A DNA stretch of 64,000 nt from Symsagittifera roscoffensis (GCF_963678635.1 NC_087068.1:40261649-40325648), one strand, 5' to 3'; numbered from the stretch's first letter, positions 1 through 11,618 are shown. Made by a program: numbers and translations. The notes: generated from the sequence alone by a model not told the origin.

Positions 1-113
1 GTGATACTGATGCATTTCTTTTATGATTTATAATTTACTTTTAAGAAAAAAACATGTTTTATGGTTGCTAGAACACTTGCCTCTGGCGTTATCGCAGGCT
101 CTAAAAACCGTTT

Positions 114-749
114 TCAGAGTTTAAATTTTTTTTCCATTATAAATTTAACAAACAAAGTATTTGAATCAATCTCTAAACGACCATACCCACTCAAAATGAT
201 ATCAATAATTTTAGAAAACTCGGCGGCATTATCACCATTCAAAATATTAATGAAGCGTTCAATTGTTACATTAGTGATTAAATCAGTTTGAGTTTGAATG
301 GATCGAGTTTGTGAAGCAAAGCAAACTTGTGGCAATCTTCTTCGTAGAGAAGCACCACCAATGTCAGTTGAATTGTTAAAAGAATTGTTGTAGTTGACAG
401 CAATTTTTAATTTTTCCATCAGGGGTCCCGATAGGTGAAGTTTACTGCAACCCAATATTAGATGCTTGAAAGATGAGAGTAGACAAGGTACAACGAAAGT
501 GGTTGAGGTCATCTTTTTCACTACGTCGACACAATCCTTGGTTACTTCGATGAGAACATGGATGTGGGGATGGTCATTGTCGAGCAATTGGGCGCAAGAC
601 TCGTTCTGAATTGAGTGGGTTGCAAATGCAAAATTTGTGTTTAGAGGGAGTTGTGAGGCGTCGGGTTCGTTGTTCAGAATAAAAAATTTAAAATTCTTTC
701 GAAATTTTTTAAAAAATTCAGGCGACTGCTCATACATTGCTTCAACCAT
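114..749 (-). CDS. Polinton orphan protein with HPHIHV motif (copy L), 211 aa, intact
   Basis: This open frame of 211 codons is the same length as its partner at 57353-57988, with a handful of substitutions. I do not recognise the family with certainty. The visible signals are a hydrophobic strand (FKFFILNN) near the N-terminus and a HPHIHVLIEV segment near residue 61, which resembles the HUH metal-binding motif of Rep/NS1 nickases. No YxxxK catalytic tyrosine is obvious after it. The C-terminal half is hydrophilic and helix-like. It is the only clearly intact short gene of copy L. It sits 44 bases downstream of the PC4-like gene on the same strand and probably shares its transcript. In copy L the AATAAA present beyond the stop codon of copy R reads AGTAAA. 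Confidence 0.7.
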   Translation of the reverse strand: MVEAMYEQSPEFFKKFRKNFKFFILNNEPDASQLPLNTNFAFATHSIQNESCAQLLDNDHPHIHVLIEVTKDCVDVVKKMTSTTFVVPCLLSSFKHLILGCSKLHLSGPLMEKLKIAVNYNNSFNNSTDIGGASLRRRLPQVCFASQTRSIQTQTDLITNVTIERFINILNGDNAAEFSKIIDIILSGYGRLEIDSNTLFVKFIMEKKFKL

Positions 750-793
750 TCTGCTGGTTAAATCAAATTATTCAAACGTTTTTTTTTTCTGTT

Positions 794-1228
794 TCAGGCA
801 ACTCTACACTTTTTATTATTCGAGTATTCATCATCAGCATCGTTTTCATCGCCACTTTCAGCACATTCTTTTTTGAGAGGGACTAATCGTTTTGACGTGT
901 ATCGTCTTTTATGATGTTTATCATTTACAGCTGAGGAGGATGAGGAGGAGGAGGAAGAAGATGAAGTCTTTTCACCAGTTTGTTTTTTAACCAATTTTTT
1001 AATCTTTGAATAATTATCTGCCAAACAATCAAATTCTCTTGTCGTTAAGGTCACTGCTTGATAACATTCAAATACACCATATTCATTCTTTTTATATAAC
1101 TTAACTGTGATATATGTACCCGTTTTGTCAAAAGTTTTCGTTCCAACCCGTACAATGCGTTTTTCTCCCGAAGATATATCTTGAAAATCATCGTAAAAGT
1201 CTGCATCATTTTCTAGCTACGAGTACAT
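794..1228 (-). pseudogene. PC4-like candidate ssDNA-binding protein (copy L), nonsense-mutated
   Basis: The start ATG is at 1228-1226. Codon 4 at 1219-1217 is TAG where copy R has TCG, so translation stops after three residues. Past that point the frame stays open to the stop at 794, but no in-frame ATG follows until well into the domain. The protein otherwise matches the copy R gene at 56876-57307, including the long serine run and the basic segment after it. The single lesion suggests recent inactivation. Confidence 0.8.
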
Positions 1229-1467
1229 GGTGGTGGTGGTAACGGATGTGACTTGTTGGTTCAACTGTTTTATGATAGAATGAAATGAATAATGAATTGG
1301 ATAGAAGATAAACAAATATCTGTGGATTTACTTTTATGGCGCCCCTTCAGCCTATAGCGGGAGAATTTAATTAGTTTTTGCAATTGGATTTGTATAAGAT
1401 AAAAGCGTGTTTATTGCATCCGTCATTTCTGTCTGGAAAGCACTTGAATGGGTCATAAATCTTCATA

Positions 1468-1714
1468 CATGTACTCACTTTGAAGTGGAGACCTTTAAAG
1501 CCCCTCGTCCGGGGGACATAAAAAAAAGGCGTCATGCACTCTATTTGAAGTAGAGATAGCATTAGCTTGCATCTGTCTGGCAAATTCCCGTTTTAGCTCA
1601 TAAACCTCAACGTTTTTATCCTGGCGGCTTGCATGTTATCTCTTTGAAGTGTAAAATTTTTGTCATTTTGTGCTTAGGGTATCATAAAAAGGCGCCATGC
1701 TGTTTCTTTGAAGT
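1468..1714 (+). promoter_or_regulatory. Four 19-bp repeats in the divergent promoter region (copy L)
   Basis: The 685-bp space between the divergent PC4-like (-) and orphan (+) genes contains four 19-mers of the form CATG-N7-TTTGAAGT. They lie at 1468-1486, 1533-1551, 1632-1650 and 1696-1714, so their starts are 64-99 bases apart. Three of them are preceded by a GGCG core. Some also contain a short palindrome (CACTTTGAAGTG, or CTCTA...TAGAG). The placement between two outward-facing genes suggests a shared cis-regulatory array, which is inference. No other gene is seen in 1229-1913. Confidence 0.6.
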
Positions 1715-1913
1715 ATAGATTTTCAAAGCGTTCACATTTCTACTTAATTGCAAAAGCCCTGAAAACATATTAAAATTTCACAAAACCAGATTTATGGTAA
1801 TTGGCTAAATTTTAGACCACCAGCAATAAAAAACTAAAAGTGGTAGGTCAAACTAAATCTACTCACTATTTTTATTCAATCTCTCAAAATCAGTCAATAC
1901 AAAATTTTCAACG

Positions 1914-2581
1914 ATGGCAACTCCACTGCAAATCATTTCAATTAATTCTCTTGAAAGAGCTATATTATACCAAACTTATACCAGAAATTCTATCGTAGTG
2001 ATTCAACAGGAACGGAAAATGCGTCATCGAAAAACAAGTCCTTTCAACGATCTTGATCCAGGAAGCAGAGAATTCGATGAATGGGTCACTAAAAACCATA
2101 TGATGTTACCCAACTATTTGCTAGATCAAATTGGTATACTCATACAAAACAGAAAACAGGTCTACGAGAGTTGCTGTGTGACTGAATCGTATCCTGCGCT
2201 GAAGCGCACAGATATTCAAGACCCTACTTGCCTTGATCGTTCACCGAGAAAAATACTGTTTAACTACGATTGCCAATCGATCCCCTTTTACGAAAATCAG
2301 GAAGGATCCATTAGAGATTTAGCAGAGCGAGAAAACTACTGGAACATTGAGTCGATTGATCACCAGATTCAACAGAGAAAAAAGATGAGGACCAGCAGAC
2401 GCCCAAAACCCCAATAAAACCGGATATTTTTTCAATCACTCAACAACAGCAGCAGCATACTTCTTCTACTTCTTCTTCCGGCAGTCAAAGTCCCACTGCA
2501 CCAAACTTAGTGGCTGAGACGCCGCCTATCAATGCTTGCTTTGCGCCAAAAAAACGCAAACTGCAATTTAGAGATCTCTGA
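1914..2581 (+). pseudogene. Polinton orphan with C-terminal NLS (copy L), frameshifted
   Basis: This is the counterpart of the intact 222-codon gene at 55566-56234. The frame opens at ATG 1914 after an AT-rich leader. It loses one base near 2358 (GATTGATCACC, against GATTGAATCACC in copy R) and then runs out of frame to a stop at 2417. The original frame is recovered downstream to the TGA at 2579-2581, covering the glutamine and serine runs and the PKKRKL basic motif. Function is unknown. It diverges from the PC4-like gene across the repeated 19-mers. Confidence 0.8.
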
Positions 2582-3006
2582 AAACTCAAAAAAACTTTGT
2601 TTCCACCGAGAGTGCACCAGTTTGGGGGTTTATTATTTAGTTTGATAAGTTTTTATTATTGTGGCTGAATCTTTGTCTACGTTTTTCTTATGATTTTTTT
2701 CTAATTTAAAGTTTGCTTTGTGATTTTCAATCAATAGAAAGGAAATAAAAACAAAAGAAAAAATTAATAGAAAAAAATCAAAATAACTTTAAAAAGTCGG
2801 CATAAAAGTCTAAAAGATAAATTTCTGGTCAAATCCAACTTAATTATATCAGTTTTTTTTTAATGCTCATCAAAATCAAAAAAAAATAAATTGAATACTC
2901 TTTAAAAGATTTTATCTAATGATGTTGAAACAAAAAACATAAAAATGTTTTTGTTATGTTTTTTCATAATAGTTTTCAAAATATAAATATTAACACAGAA
3001 AAAGAT

Positions 3007-3041
<35 letters not shown>

Positions 3042-4214
3042 TGACGATCCATAAACCCCATTATTATCCCTTTTGGGATATAGCTTTTTCAAAAGAAAGC
3101 TATTTATGGATGGGTCCAGCAATTCTGCCGGTTAATCAACCATAGTTACTTTTGGCTCTTTACACTCTGTTTTTTTTTTCTCTCTCTCTCTAATATGTCT
3201 ACAGCCTGGTGGGTTAGCCAGGACTCTTAGGAGTAGACTTTAGAGAGTGTATGAGCCAGTATAAAGCATTATATATAATAAAATTACATGTCTATAACAG
3301 ATTTCACGTTTAATAATACTCATTTTCAGGTTAAAATGGTTAAAAAATTCAAAATATGTTTTTTTCTCGATTTTTCAACATGGGTTACAACCCTGTCCAA
3401 TAAATCACGACAAATTGATTGGACCAGGTTTCATTGGATTTGGAGACAAAAAAGTTTTTTTGTAATTTTTTTTTTTTTTCACTACAAGAATATGTACTAA
3501 AAATGAAACATCTCAAATTTTTGACCAAACATTACAGTGGGGCAAGCGTTTCAGAGGTTCCTATTGAATAGCACTGCCGGGTAGTTATTGCCTACTGTAC
3601 CAAACGGCACTGCATCAATCTTTTGATGAACTATATGTGAAATTTGTCATAGAATACTAATTTATTTGAGAAATGAACAAAATTCTCAACTATCCTTTAT
3701 CATTTTTGTCAGGTATATTTGACTTGACTTGATTGGTGGGTCTTTCTTGCTTGACTTGATTGGTGGGTTACCATTTTGGTTGAAACAAAAAAACTTGGCA
3801 AAAAAATTCAAATATATTTTCAATATTTAGTCAAGTTGACTAAACAGGGAAGTTGATAATAGCAGTGGGTGTTAAGATTCACACACTTTAGGTAAAAGAA
3901 ATAACATTCCCGGGTTGATCCTTCATGGAATTGTCAGCTACTCTAACCACAAGTATTTATGCTGTTTAATACAGTTGAGTCATTTACCCAATATCGAATT
4001 GACAGTCATTTCATAAAACCATATAAAGCCCCAAAACTACAACCACTTCAAAGCCACTGTTGATTTTATGCTTCACCCACGTAATTGAGTTTAATTAATA
4101 GAGTCTTGATCCAAATTTTGTTTTTGAAAAAATTTTCACTTCCCGCTTTTGCTTTGTCAAAATCAGCTTTGGTAAAACTTGAAAAATTTCTGAACACTCA
4201 ATCTTGAACCAACA
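2582..4214. other. Non-coding Polinton spacer (copy L)
   Basis: No supported gene on either strand. It is matched at high identity by 53893-55565 in copy R. It holds a (GA)n tract at about 3011-3039, a CT tract near 3180-3190, and a direct repeat of CTTGACTTGATTGGTGGGT at about 3725-3767. The promoter of polB should lie at its right end, since the polB ATG is at 4215. Confidence 0.6.
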
Positions 4215-7200
4215 ATGCCTAACTCAAGTGGAAAACAGACACCAGTCATTTGTTCGACCTGCTCGAAAGTCTTTAGGTCACCAAGGAACTTGAGACGACA
4301 TGAACAAAATATCCATAAGATATTCGCAGCCCCACCGCCACCAACTAAATGTGACGAATGTCGAGAATCCTTCAGCTCGCTGGCAGAAGCTAGGGAGCAT
4401 GTCGAGCTAGCTCACAACGTCTCAACTGAGAGTCTTTGTATCTACTGTCATACAATCTTCCTCTCGGTTGAGAAGTTCCGGCAACATATGCCGAAAAACC
4501 ATCAACTACCCATTTGGACTCCCGGAAATGAGGTGGGAACATCATCTGCTCCAACTGAATCTGCGTTTAGGGGAAAGTTAAGACGATACGAGTTGAGCGT
4601 TAAGGAGGATGAATTGGATCTGATGAATGTAATCATGCGAAACAAAGAGGAAATTGATGCGTTGATAGACGAAAGAGTGCAGGAAGGACCCTGTAAATTT
4701 CAACTGCATGTGGACGTGAGTATGATAAAGTTCTCGAGCGATACAAACGAAACTGGTGACGGGGAGTTACGCCACGAGAAGACAATGTTATATCTGAATT
4801 CTAAGATGATCAATGTTTTCTTCAATGGAATCGAGAAAGAGACATATTTGGAAATGATTGAGCATATGGTCAATGCCATCAACACGTTCGCTTCTCACGG
4901 TAGCGGTTGGATTGTGGAGCGCATTGAAAAGCTGGCTGTAAGTTTTGCAGCATTTTCTCCTATCCGTGCTGGCTCATACATTGACCTTCCCGATTCATTG
5001 AAACCGGTGAAACAGAGTTTCACCAACATTAAAACGAGCAACGATCAGAAGTGCTTTCTATACTGCTTTGTGGCCGCGTACCATGATCGATATTCAGATA
5101 CCACAACTGCTCTTTATCCTGCTGCCCAAAGCTACCAACATCGAAACAAACTGAAAAATTACAAGCTCTCCCAAGAACATGTTGTGAAAATTGAAGGCTG
5201 GTACGAGATGCCAATGGGACTATATGATATCGACCGATTTGAACAACTTAACAACTGTCAAGTCAATGTATTCCGGTGAGCATTGATTTTTTTTTTGACA
5301 AAACATTTGTTTAATCATGTATAACACATTACGTTCATCCAGAAACCCGAGCACTCAATTGTTTGTTTTCATTAGGTACAAAGAAGGTGAATTGCTACCT
5401 TTGAGAGTGTCCAGCAAATACTCAAGTGATCTATGTGTTGACCTACTACTACTCAGCAACGGACAGACTCATCACTATGTGCTGATCACTGATTTGATGA
5501 GGGTTGTGGAATATGTGCGTGGAATATGTGCGTGGAAAACTACACCGAGACCGAAACCAAATTTGCCGCAAATGCTTCCATACATGTTCATCCATCGATA
5601 CACTACAAAGGCACCAGGAAGTGTGCTACCAAGACGAGGGAGTGGTAATCACTATGCCAAAACCGGGAAAGGACACTCATCGTTTCAAAAATTTAACTGC
5701 CCGCTGGTATGTACCGAGAGTTATTTACTTTGACCTGGAATTGCTACTACTACCCGTATACGGACCGCAACCCGACCCCGAAAAATCTAGCCCAAACACT
5801 AGAGATTCATCAACCATGCGATTACGCTCTGGCCGTTGTTGAATTTGGGAAGCGTGAAGTTTTAAAGTTTGAACTGAAGAGAGGAGAAAATGTTATGAAG
5901 GAATTGATCGCCTCGCTCAAACCGAAAACGAAAATATTACACGTTCACTGGCACACCAAGTTGCACGCGTGAAGAAGCGCACAATTGTTGGATATGTGAA
6001 ACAGAATTTGCTGACAATGACCAAGTTGTACTTGATCACTGTCACTATACCAACAAGTTCTTGGGGTGGGCGCATAACGAATGCAATATCAATCGAAAAA
6101 CGGCGAACTATATACCCGTAATAGCGCATAACTTGTCAAACTATGATCTGCATTTCATTATAAAAGCGCTCTCAAACAGTAACCCCGAAAACACTTACTC
6201 AGTGATCCCTTCCACTGAGGAGAAGTTTATATCACTCACTATGTCGGTCTATATCAAATCATACACCGATAAAAACGAAAACTCAAAAAAGTGTATGAAA
6301 ATCTACGTTTCATAGACTCCTATAAATTCATGCTGTCCCCCCTTTCAAAACTTGTCGAATACTTGCCGGAAGAAAATTTTTTCCTACTGGAAAATTACTT
6401 TGAAGAACTTGGTTACTCATCAGAACAGATAGCATTGCTAAAACAAAAAGGTTTCTACCCGTATTCATACTTTAGTAGTTTTGAAAAGTTTCGAGAAACC
6501 CGACTGCCACCTAGAAAAATGTGGAGCAACACTTTACAGGGAGGGGAAATAAGTGTTTCGAAAAATCAGTACAACCATGCCATTAAAGTTTTCGCCGAAA
6601 TGAAATGCGCATCACTAGGCGAGTACCATGATGTATACCTAGCAACGGACGTACTACTACTCGCTTCAGTATTCGAAGCCTTTCGTGAAGTTTGTTACGA
6701 AACGTACGGATTAGATTGTGCATGCTACTTCACGGCTAGTAACCTCTCGGGCGATGCATTCTTAAAAGTCTGCAATGCAGACCTCAAGTTACTTACTGAA
6801 AGGGAGCATTTGAACATGGTTCAAAAAATGATACGGGGAGGGATGTCATCGATATATGCACGCCGTTTTTTTAAAGCCAACAACAAATACCTCGAAGACT
6901 ACAATCCTGAAGAGCCCTCTAGCTATCTATTGAATATAGACGCTAACAATTTATACGGGGGTATTATGAAACACTGTCCGCTTCCCATCAAAGATTTCCC
7001 AGCAAACCGACGATAAATCTGAGTGGGGATACATTTTGGAAGTGGATCTCAGTATACCTGAAGAACTTCAAGATTACTTTGCAGACTACCCGCTAGCCCC
7101 CTCACGTGAAGTTATCGGCACGGATAAACTAAGTAACGAGCAAATAAAGATGTTAGGGGAGATGGGGGTCACGTCGCTACCAAAGGTACCAAAACTGGTT

Positions 7201-8950
7201 CAAACATTAGATCCAAAGGAAGGGTACGTTCTGCACTACCTTACATTAAAACTCTATATAGAACTAGGCTTAAGAGTTACCAAATTGATTAAGGTCTTAA
7301 AATTTCGTCAAGGTAGATGGATGGAGCCCTTTGTCGATTTAAGCACTCAATTGAGAATGTCAGCGCGCTACAAATTTGAAGAGAACTTCTACAAGCTCAT
7401 CGTAAATTCAGCATTCGGTAAAACTATGGAATCAAAACTAGGACGCAAAAGACTAGAAATTATTAGAAATGAAAGAGAATTGCTTCAAAAAACAGCTTTG
7501 AGCACGATGAAAAGCTTCCAGATAATCGACGAGGAAGTTGCTACTGTTTGTTTTGCTGTAACGAGTATTTTGTGGGACAAACCCATGATAATTGGTGCAA
7601 GTATTTTGGATTTGTCGAAAAGATTCATGTTTTACTTTCATTATCGGCAAATGAAAGCAAGCATGAACCTTGAACTGCTATACAGTGACACAGATTCGTT
7701 TATTTATGCGATAAACACCGAAGACGTATACGCAGATCTGCAAAAACTGACCGATAGTTTCGATTTTTCCAACTACCCAAGCGATCACTTCTTATTCAGC
7801 AATGTGAATAAGAAGGTTGTATTGAAATTTAAGGACGAGGCGGCGGGAAAAATCATTGCAGAATTCATCGCGTTGAAACCAAAGCTCTACTCGTTGAAAT
7901 ATGCAGGTTAGTATTGAAAAAAAAGCACCTCGCCAAGCCCCCTCCATTTCGTTACATTAAGGGTTCCCTTCATTGGGGTTTTGGATCTTGTTGGGACCAA
8001 ATCAATAACTTTTGTTGATCCCTGTCAATTTAATTAGACATAACTAGCCCTGAAACGCTCTGATTCTTCATTTAAAAACTTAAAATGAAGAACCATTCAT
8101 CATTTAAAATGTTTTAAACAAATACTCACCACAAACGCACTTTTGTAACTTTTGACGTGAACAAATTTAAAATTTTGACATGGAATGATTTTTTGATAAT
8201 GACACGATTTGGAATTTTTATGATTTGGAATGAATAAAGATATTTAAACTTTTTGGAATTGAAAAACTTGGAATGTTATTAGATATTGAGTCTTCAAAAT
8301 AATCAAATTTGGGAACCGTTTTCGTTAATAATACTAGAACTGGGCTTGCGAATTTTTATGGGCTTACAAAGCTAAAATATGTTTATGGGCTAATCTTTGT
8401 TCTTCATTTAGATTCATCTAGCAAAAGGAGTGCAAAAGGAGTAGTACAACACTCACAGCAGCAACTTACACACCAGAGGTTCAGGGAAACATTACTGAGT
8501 GGAAAAACCCTTCGTATATACAACTACTCAATAAAATCGAAAGCCCATACCAACATAACCATAGCGCAGAACCGAATTGCTCTTTCACCCTTCGATAGTA
8601 AGCGGTTCTTACTATTCGACGGGATAGCTACATTGCCCTTTGGACACAGGTCTACAGAAGAAAATGTGTTCCTCGAGGCCATTGCGGAAGAAAGCGAGTG
8701 GGCAAACTCACAGTTGACAAATACCCCGACTTATAGCAGCGAAAACAGCGAAAGCTGGCAATCGCCGGAATTCCGGGTCCCAGATTGGGGCTTTCTTCAA
8801 GAAAGCTATACGGAGGAAGAGCTTCAAGAAGAAAGCGCAGCTAGCAGTTCAAGAGACCCTCCGCCTATCAATAATCCATTCATTCTAACAGAAGCGTCTG
8901 TTCGTTCTAGTCAGAAAAAAAGGAGAAAACTTGATAAAATTGATCAATAA
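4215..8950 (+). pseudogene. polB: Protein-primed DNA polymerase B (copy L), three exons, multiply disrupted
   Basis: The structure matches copy R: exon 1 4215-5275, intron 1 5276-5375, exon 2 5376-7906, intron 2 7907-8411, exon 3 8412-8950. Exons 1 and 3 are open. Exon 2 is broken relative to copy R by a 13-nt tandem duplication near 5515-5530, a 2-nt loss near 5793, a 23-nt deletion near 5920, a 1-nt loss near 6280 and a 29-nt deletion near 7000. These break the exonuclease half and the region around polymerase motif A into separate frames. Motif A (DANNLYG), motif B (NSAFGK) and YSDTDS are still readable in different frames. The polymerase cannot be functional as assembled. Confidence 0.9.
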
Positions 8951-9440
8951 AATTTTTCACTTGAAAATGTCGGCTAAATTGCCTTGTCACTTGGAATTAC
9001 GGCTGTACATTTGTAAATATAAAACATTCAACAAACATTGTCTTAAGTTAAATAGACCGGCGCAAAAGAGACTGGTAATTGCAACTTACCCTTGAAGCAG
9101 GAGCGAAGGATTGCGTATTTAGTTTCCCAAAGTAAGCTAATAGTAAGGCTAAAAGAATCAAAATGGTGCAAGTCGAAAATAAGGGAGACTTTGAAATAAG
9201 TTTGAAAATAAAATAAGAAAGAGAAACGAACAATAGTTACCAAAATTTTTTAAAAGGAAATTTGAATGGTACTTTATGTAAACTCATATTTATATGAACG
9301 AAAAGGATTAGCTTTTAGATAAAAATAAGCGAGAAAACCGCAGCCGGATATACCCATACTTATTTAGTGGTGGGAAAGTTTGGAAGGAATTAAATTTAAC
9401 CACCGCGCGAAAATAAATACCAAAGTATTTTGTCTGTCGG
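8951..9440. other. Polinton subterminal region (copy L), non-coding
   Basis: AT-rich sequence between the polB stop and the GC-rich terminal palindrome. Short open frames here are not conserved in a coding manner: the copy R equivalent at 48602-49099 has a 17-bp tandem duplication (CTTCGCTCCTGCTTCAA, near 48924-48958) that is not a multiple of three. Confidence 0.5.
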
Positions 9441-9577
9441 GTGTCCTAAGAGAGGGGTCTTTTTATTTCGGGCAGGGTACTTTGAGGTCTTTAAAAAAGA
9501 TGGGTCCTTTTGGACCCTACTTTTGGTAGGACCCCAAAGACCCCTACCGTCGAAAAGACCCCCCCCCCTAAGGACAC
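9441..9577. repeat. GC-rich nested palindrome at the Polinton terminus (copy L)
   Basis: GTGTCCTAAGAGAGGGGTCT at 9441-9460 pairs with the AAAAGACC(C)n-TAAGGACAC segment ending at 9577. Inside lie further self-complementary pieces, including GGGTCCTTTTGGACCC near 9502-9517 and CCCTAC-TTTT-GGTAGG. The whole 137-base block can fold back and ends 21 bases from the element terminus. The same block sits at 48466-48605 in copy R. Confidence 0.7.
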
Positions 9578-9598
9578 ACGGCGGATTACAATACTACT

Positions 9599-9812
9599 GA
9601 CTACAATAAGTCACATATAGCTACCGAACTATTTCCTTGATCTTATTGATCTACTTCGACAGAACCGAGAAAGAATGTACGAGAGTTGTACTATTAAAGA
9701 GAGCTATCCGGCATTAGAAAAGAGCGAGTTAAGCGACACAACCGCGCTCGACCATTTTCCCAGAAGAAATCTCTTCGCGTATGACTGCGAGTCAACCCCG
9801 TTGTATGAAAAT
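9599..9812 (+). pseudogene. Relic of a second, diverged Polinton orphan gene
   Basis: Immediately outside the terminus of copy L, frame +1 from 9599 reads DYNKSHI-stop-LPNYFLDLIDLL and on to YENV near 9812. It aligns without gaps to the middle of the 222-aa Polinton orphan (WVTKNHMMLPNYLLDQIGIL... through PFYEN), but with many substitutions, unlike the near-identical copies L and R. One in-frame stop (TAG) is present. Homology begins at the first base after the element end, so copy L seems to have inserted inside this older gene. The rest of the relic should lie beyond the far end of copy L, outside the window. Confidence 0.75.
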
Positions 9813-11247
9813 GTACGTGTTGCTTTGAGGTCCTTGAGGGTCGCTTCGTTTAGCTTTCGTAGATTCTTGTAATGAGTTAGTCGGCGATCGAGTGAAATCA
9901 GTGTGGTAAGGGCTATGTATTAGTTGTTCTGTAGTTTGGTCGGAACCAATTTCGTATCTTTCTCCCGTGTGTTTAATTGTGTTTTCAAGAGTTCAAACTT
10001 CCGCTAGATTGTTTTTTTTGCTTATACTTCATTTCGGGCTTTTTCAGTCCTCTTTCTTCAATTTTCCAGAATTGCTGAACCAAGTAGTCTAATGGTTGCT
10101 CAACATATTCACTTGATTTCCTTGTAACTTTCACAGTGACTTTCAGAATCAGTTTTGGTTATTTCTTAATGTATGAAAGTGTGGGAAAATAAGCTTCAGC
10201 AATCATCACTTGATTCAATATTGCTATATTGCTCTAATGCCGGGGATCCTTCAGTTTCATCTTGCAGAAAGTGAAGAAGTTCAAGCTCCGAGTTTTCAAA
10301 TAGATTGTCACAAATCTTAAGTATGACAACTGTATTTTACTCTTAAGCTGCTACCCCTTCGTCACAAAAAAGTTGACACCCAATCTCAAGTTTGTCGAAA
10401 ATCGTCGAATAAAAATTAAGCAATAGAGTGAAAACGACGCGATGGCAATTCTTTTGAACGCAAACTTACGGCCGATTAGCCAAAAACGAGTAGCACCGTC
10501 GCTGATGTAATTATTTTGTGAATGGTTCTATACTGAGATGACAAGGCACTTGCAATAAAAGCAATCGTAGCTTTGCAATCTAGCGAATACATAATGAAAC
10601 AGAAATCACAGTCGAAAAAAAAACCAAAAAAAAAAACATTTTTGACAAAAAAAATAAAAACAATTTCAAGAAAAAACAGCCACGAAACAGCCACCAACAT
10701 TAAATTGTTTTTAACATCACTGATAGAGCAGCCACTAAGCAGATAAAATTGGGAAGGTGCGCTGTGAGCCGAAAACAAAAAAAAAACATGCCACAAGAAA
10801 TTGTTTTCTAGAAAAGTTTTTGAACCGTTTTTAAGACTTGAAGCTTTTACACCACAAACGTCTTGTTGCTTAAAAAATTTAACCGGCCAAATAAAAAAAC
10901 ATAAAACATAGGGCGATATAATTTGGATTGCGAAAATCGAACTTGAGAAAGCATCTTCCGAATCTGATCTTCCGATGATTGGGTAAATTGATGAAAAACC
11001 AGGACGACGTCAATCATAGTAAATTTTGATTGAAACGAAAAATTTCATTTTCAATTATGTTGAAACAATTGATTTCCGACCGGAACTCTAACGTCGGACT
11101 TCGAATTGGAACAGAATCCGTGTTACTTGTTGACCAGGTGGGAAGGAACCTTGAATTTGTTAAGGTTCGGTAAAAAAGAAAGTTAAATTTTTCACAAGTA
11201 ATTCTCATTTAAAAAGGAAAACTGGGCCGGCTGAAAATAGAATCAAG
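9813..11247. other. No recognisable feature
   Basis: AT-rich sequence without a supported gene or clear repeat. Some of it may be further decayed flank of the old Polinton relic, but I could not align it. Confidence 0.4.
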
Positions 11248-11255
11248 CCACGAAT

Positions 11256-11618
11256 CAGGGTTGGGAATGTTTAAAACATGTTTTAAAATAAGGCAAAAAA
11301 AACACGTTGTAAAACAGAAAATAAAAAATAAATTTTTTATTTTTACACTTTTATCGCAAAAAAACTAGCTTTGTCTGGGAGTCGAACCGCTGCGATATGG
11401 GTATGAGCCACCTTCCCTTGTTGAGCCTGCTCGATCTCAGATATGCAGCACTTATCATCTGAATAATTTTGTAGCAAAAGAAGAGATGATTATCTGACTC
11501 CCATTTTTCTTGCCGCAGATCATCGGTATGAGGGCCGAAAGCTAGAGCTGGACAAACTGTTTTAAAATGTTTAATTCGTTTTTTCAATTAAAAACAAAAC
11601 GATTTTTTCCCAACCCTG
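11256..11618. mobile_element. hAT-type MITE with 8-bp target duplication
   Basis: The element begins CAGGGTTGGGAA and ends TTCCCAACCCTG, a perfect 12-bp terminal inverted repeat. It is flanked on both sides by the direct repeat CCACGAAT (11248-11255 and 11619-11626). An 8-bp target duplication and a CAGGG-type terminus are hallmarks of hAT transposons. It encodes no transposase and is 363 bp, so it is non-autonomous. On the minus strand the interior has a perfect Pol III B-box core (GGTTCGACTCC near 11376-11386), so the core may be tRNA-derived or an inserted SINE. Confidence 0.85.

Larger units (their letters stand above)
1..9598. mobile_element. Polinton/Maverick copy L, degraded, truncated by window start
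   Basis: It is collinear, in reverse orientation, with 48446-58100. Gene order here is HxH orphan (-), PC4-like (-), orphan with C-terminal NLS (+) and three-exon polB (+). Near-identity to copy R extends through introns and intergenic DNA, so the two copies diverged recently. The right terminus is placed at 9598 because the two copies share sequence up to the T of ...ATACTACT and differ beyond. Read outward-in, both termini begin 5'-AGTAGTATTG, and a 5'-AG start is usual for Polintons as I recall. Copy L carries a premature stop in PC4-like, a 1-nt deletion in the orphan gene and several indels in polB, so it is not autonomous. The other end lies outside the window. Confidence 0.9.

Noticed and set aside
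9043-9243. Minus-strand frame also present at 48802-49002
   Set aside because: A 17-bp duplication in copy R breaks it without compensation; hydrophobic AT-rich shadow.
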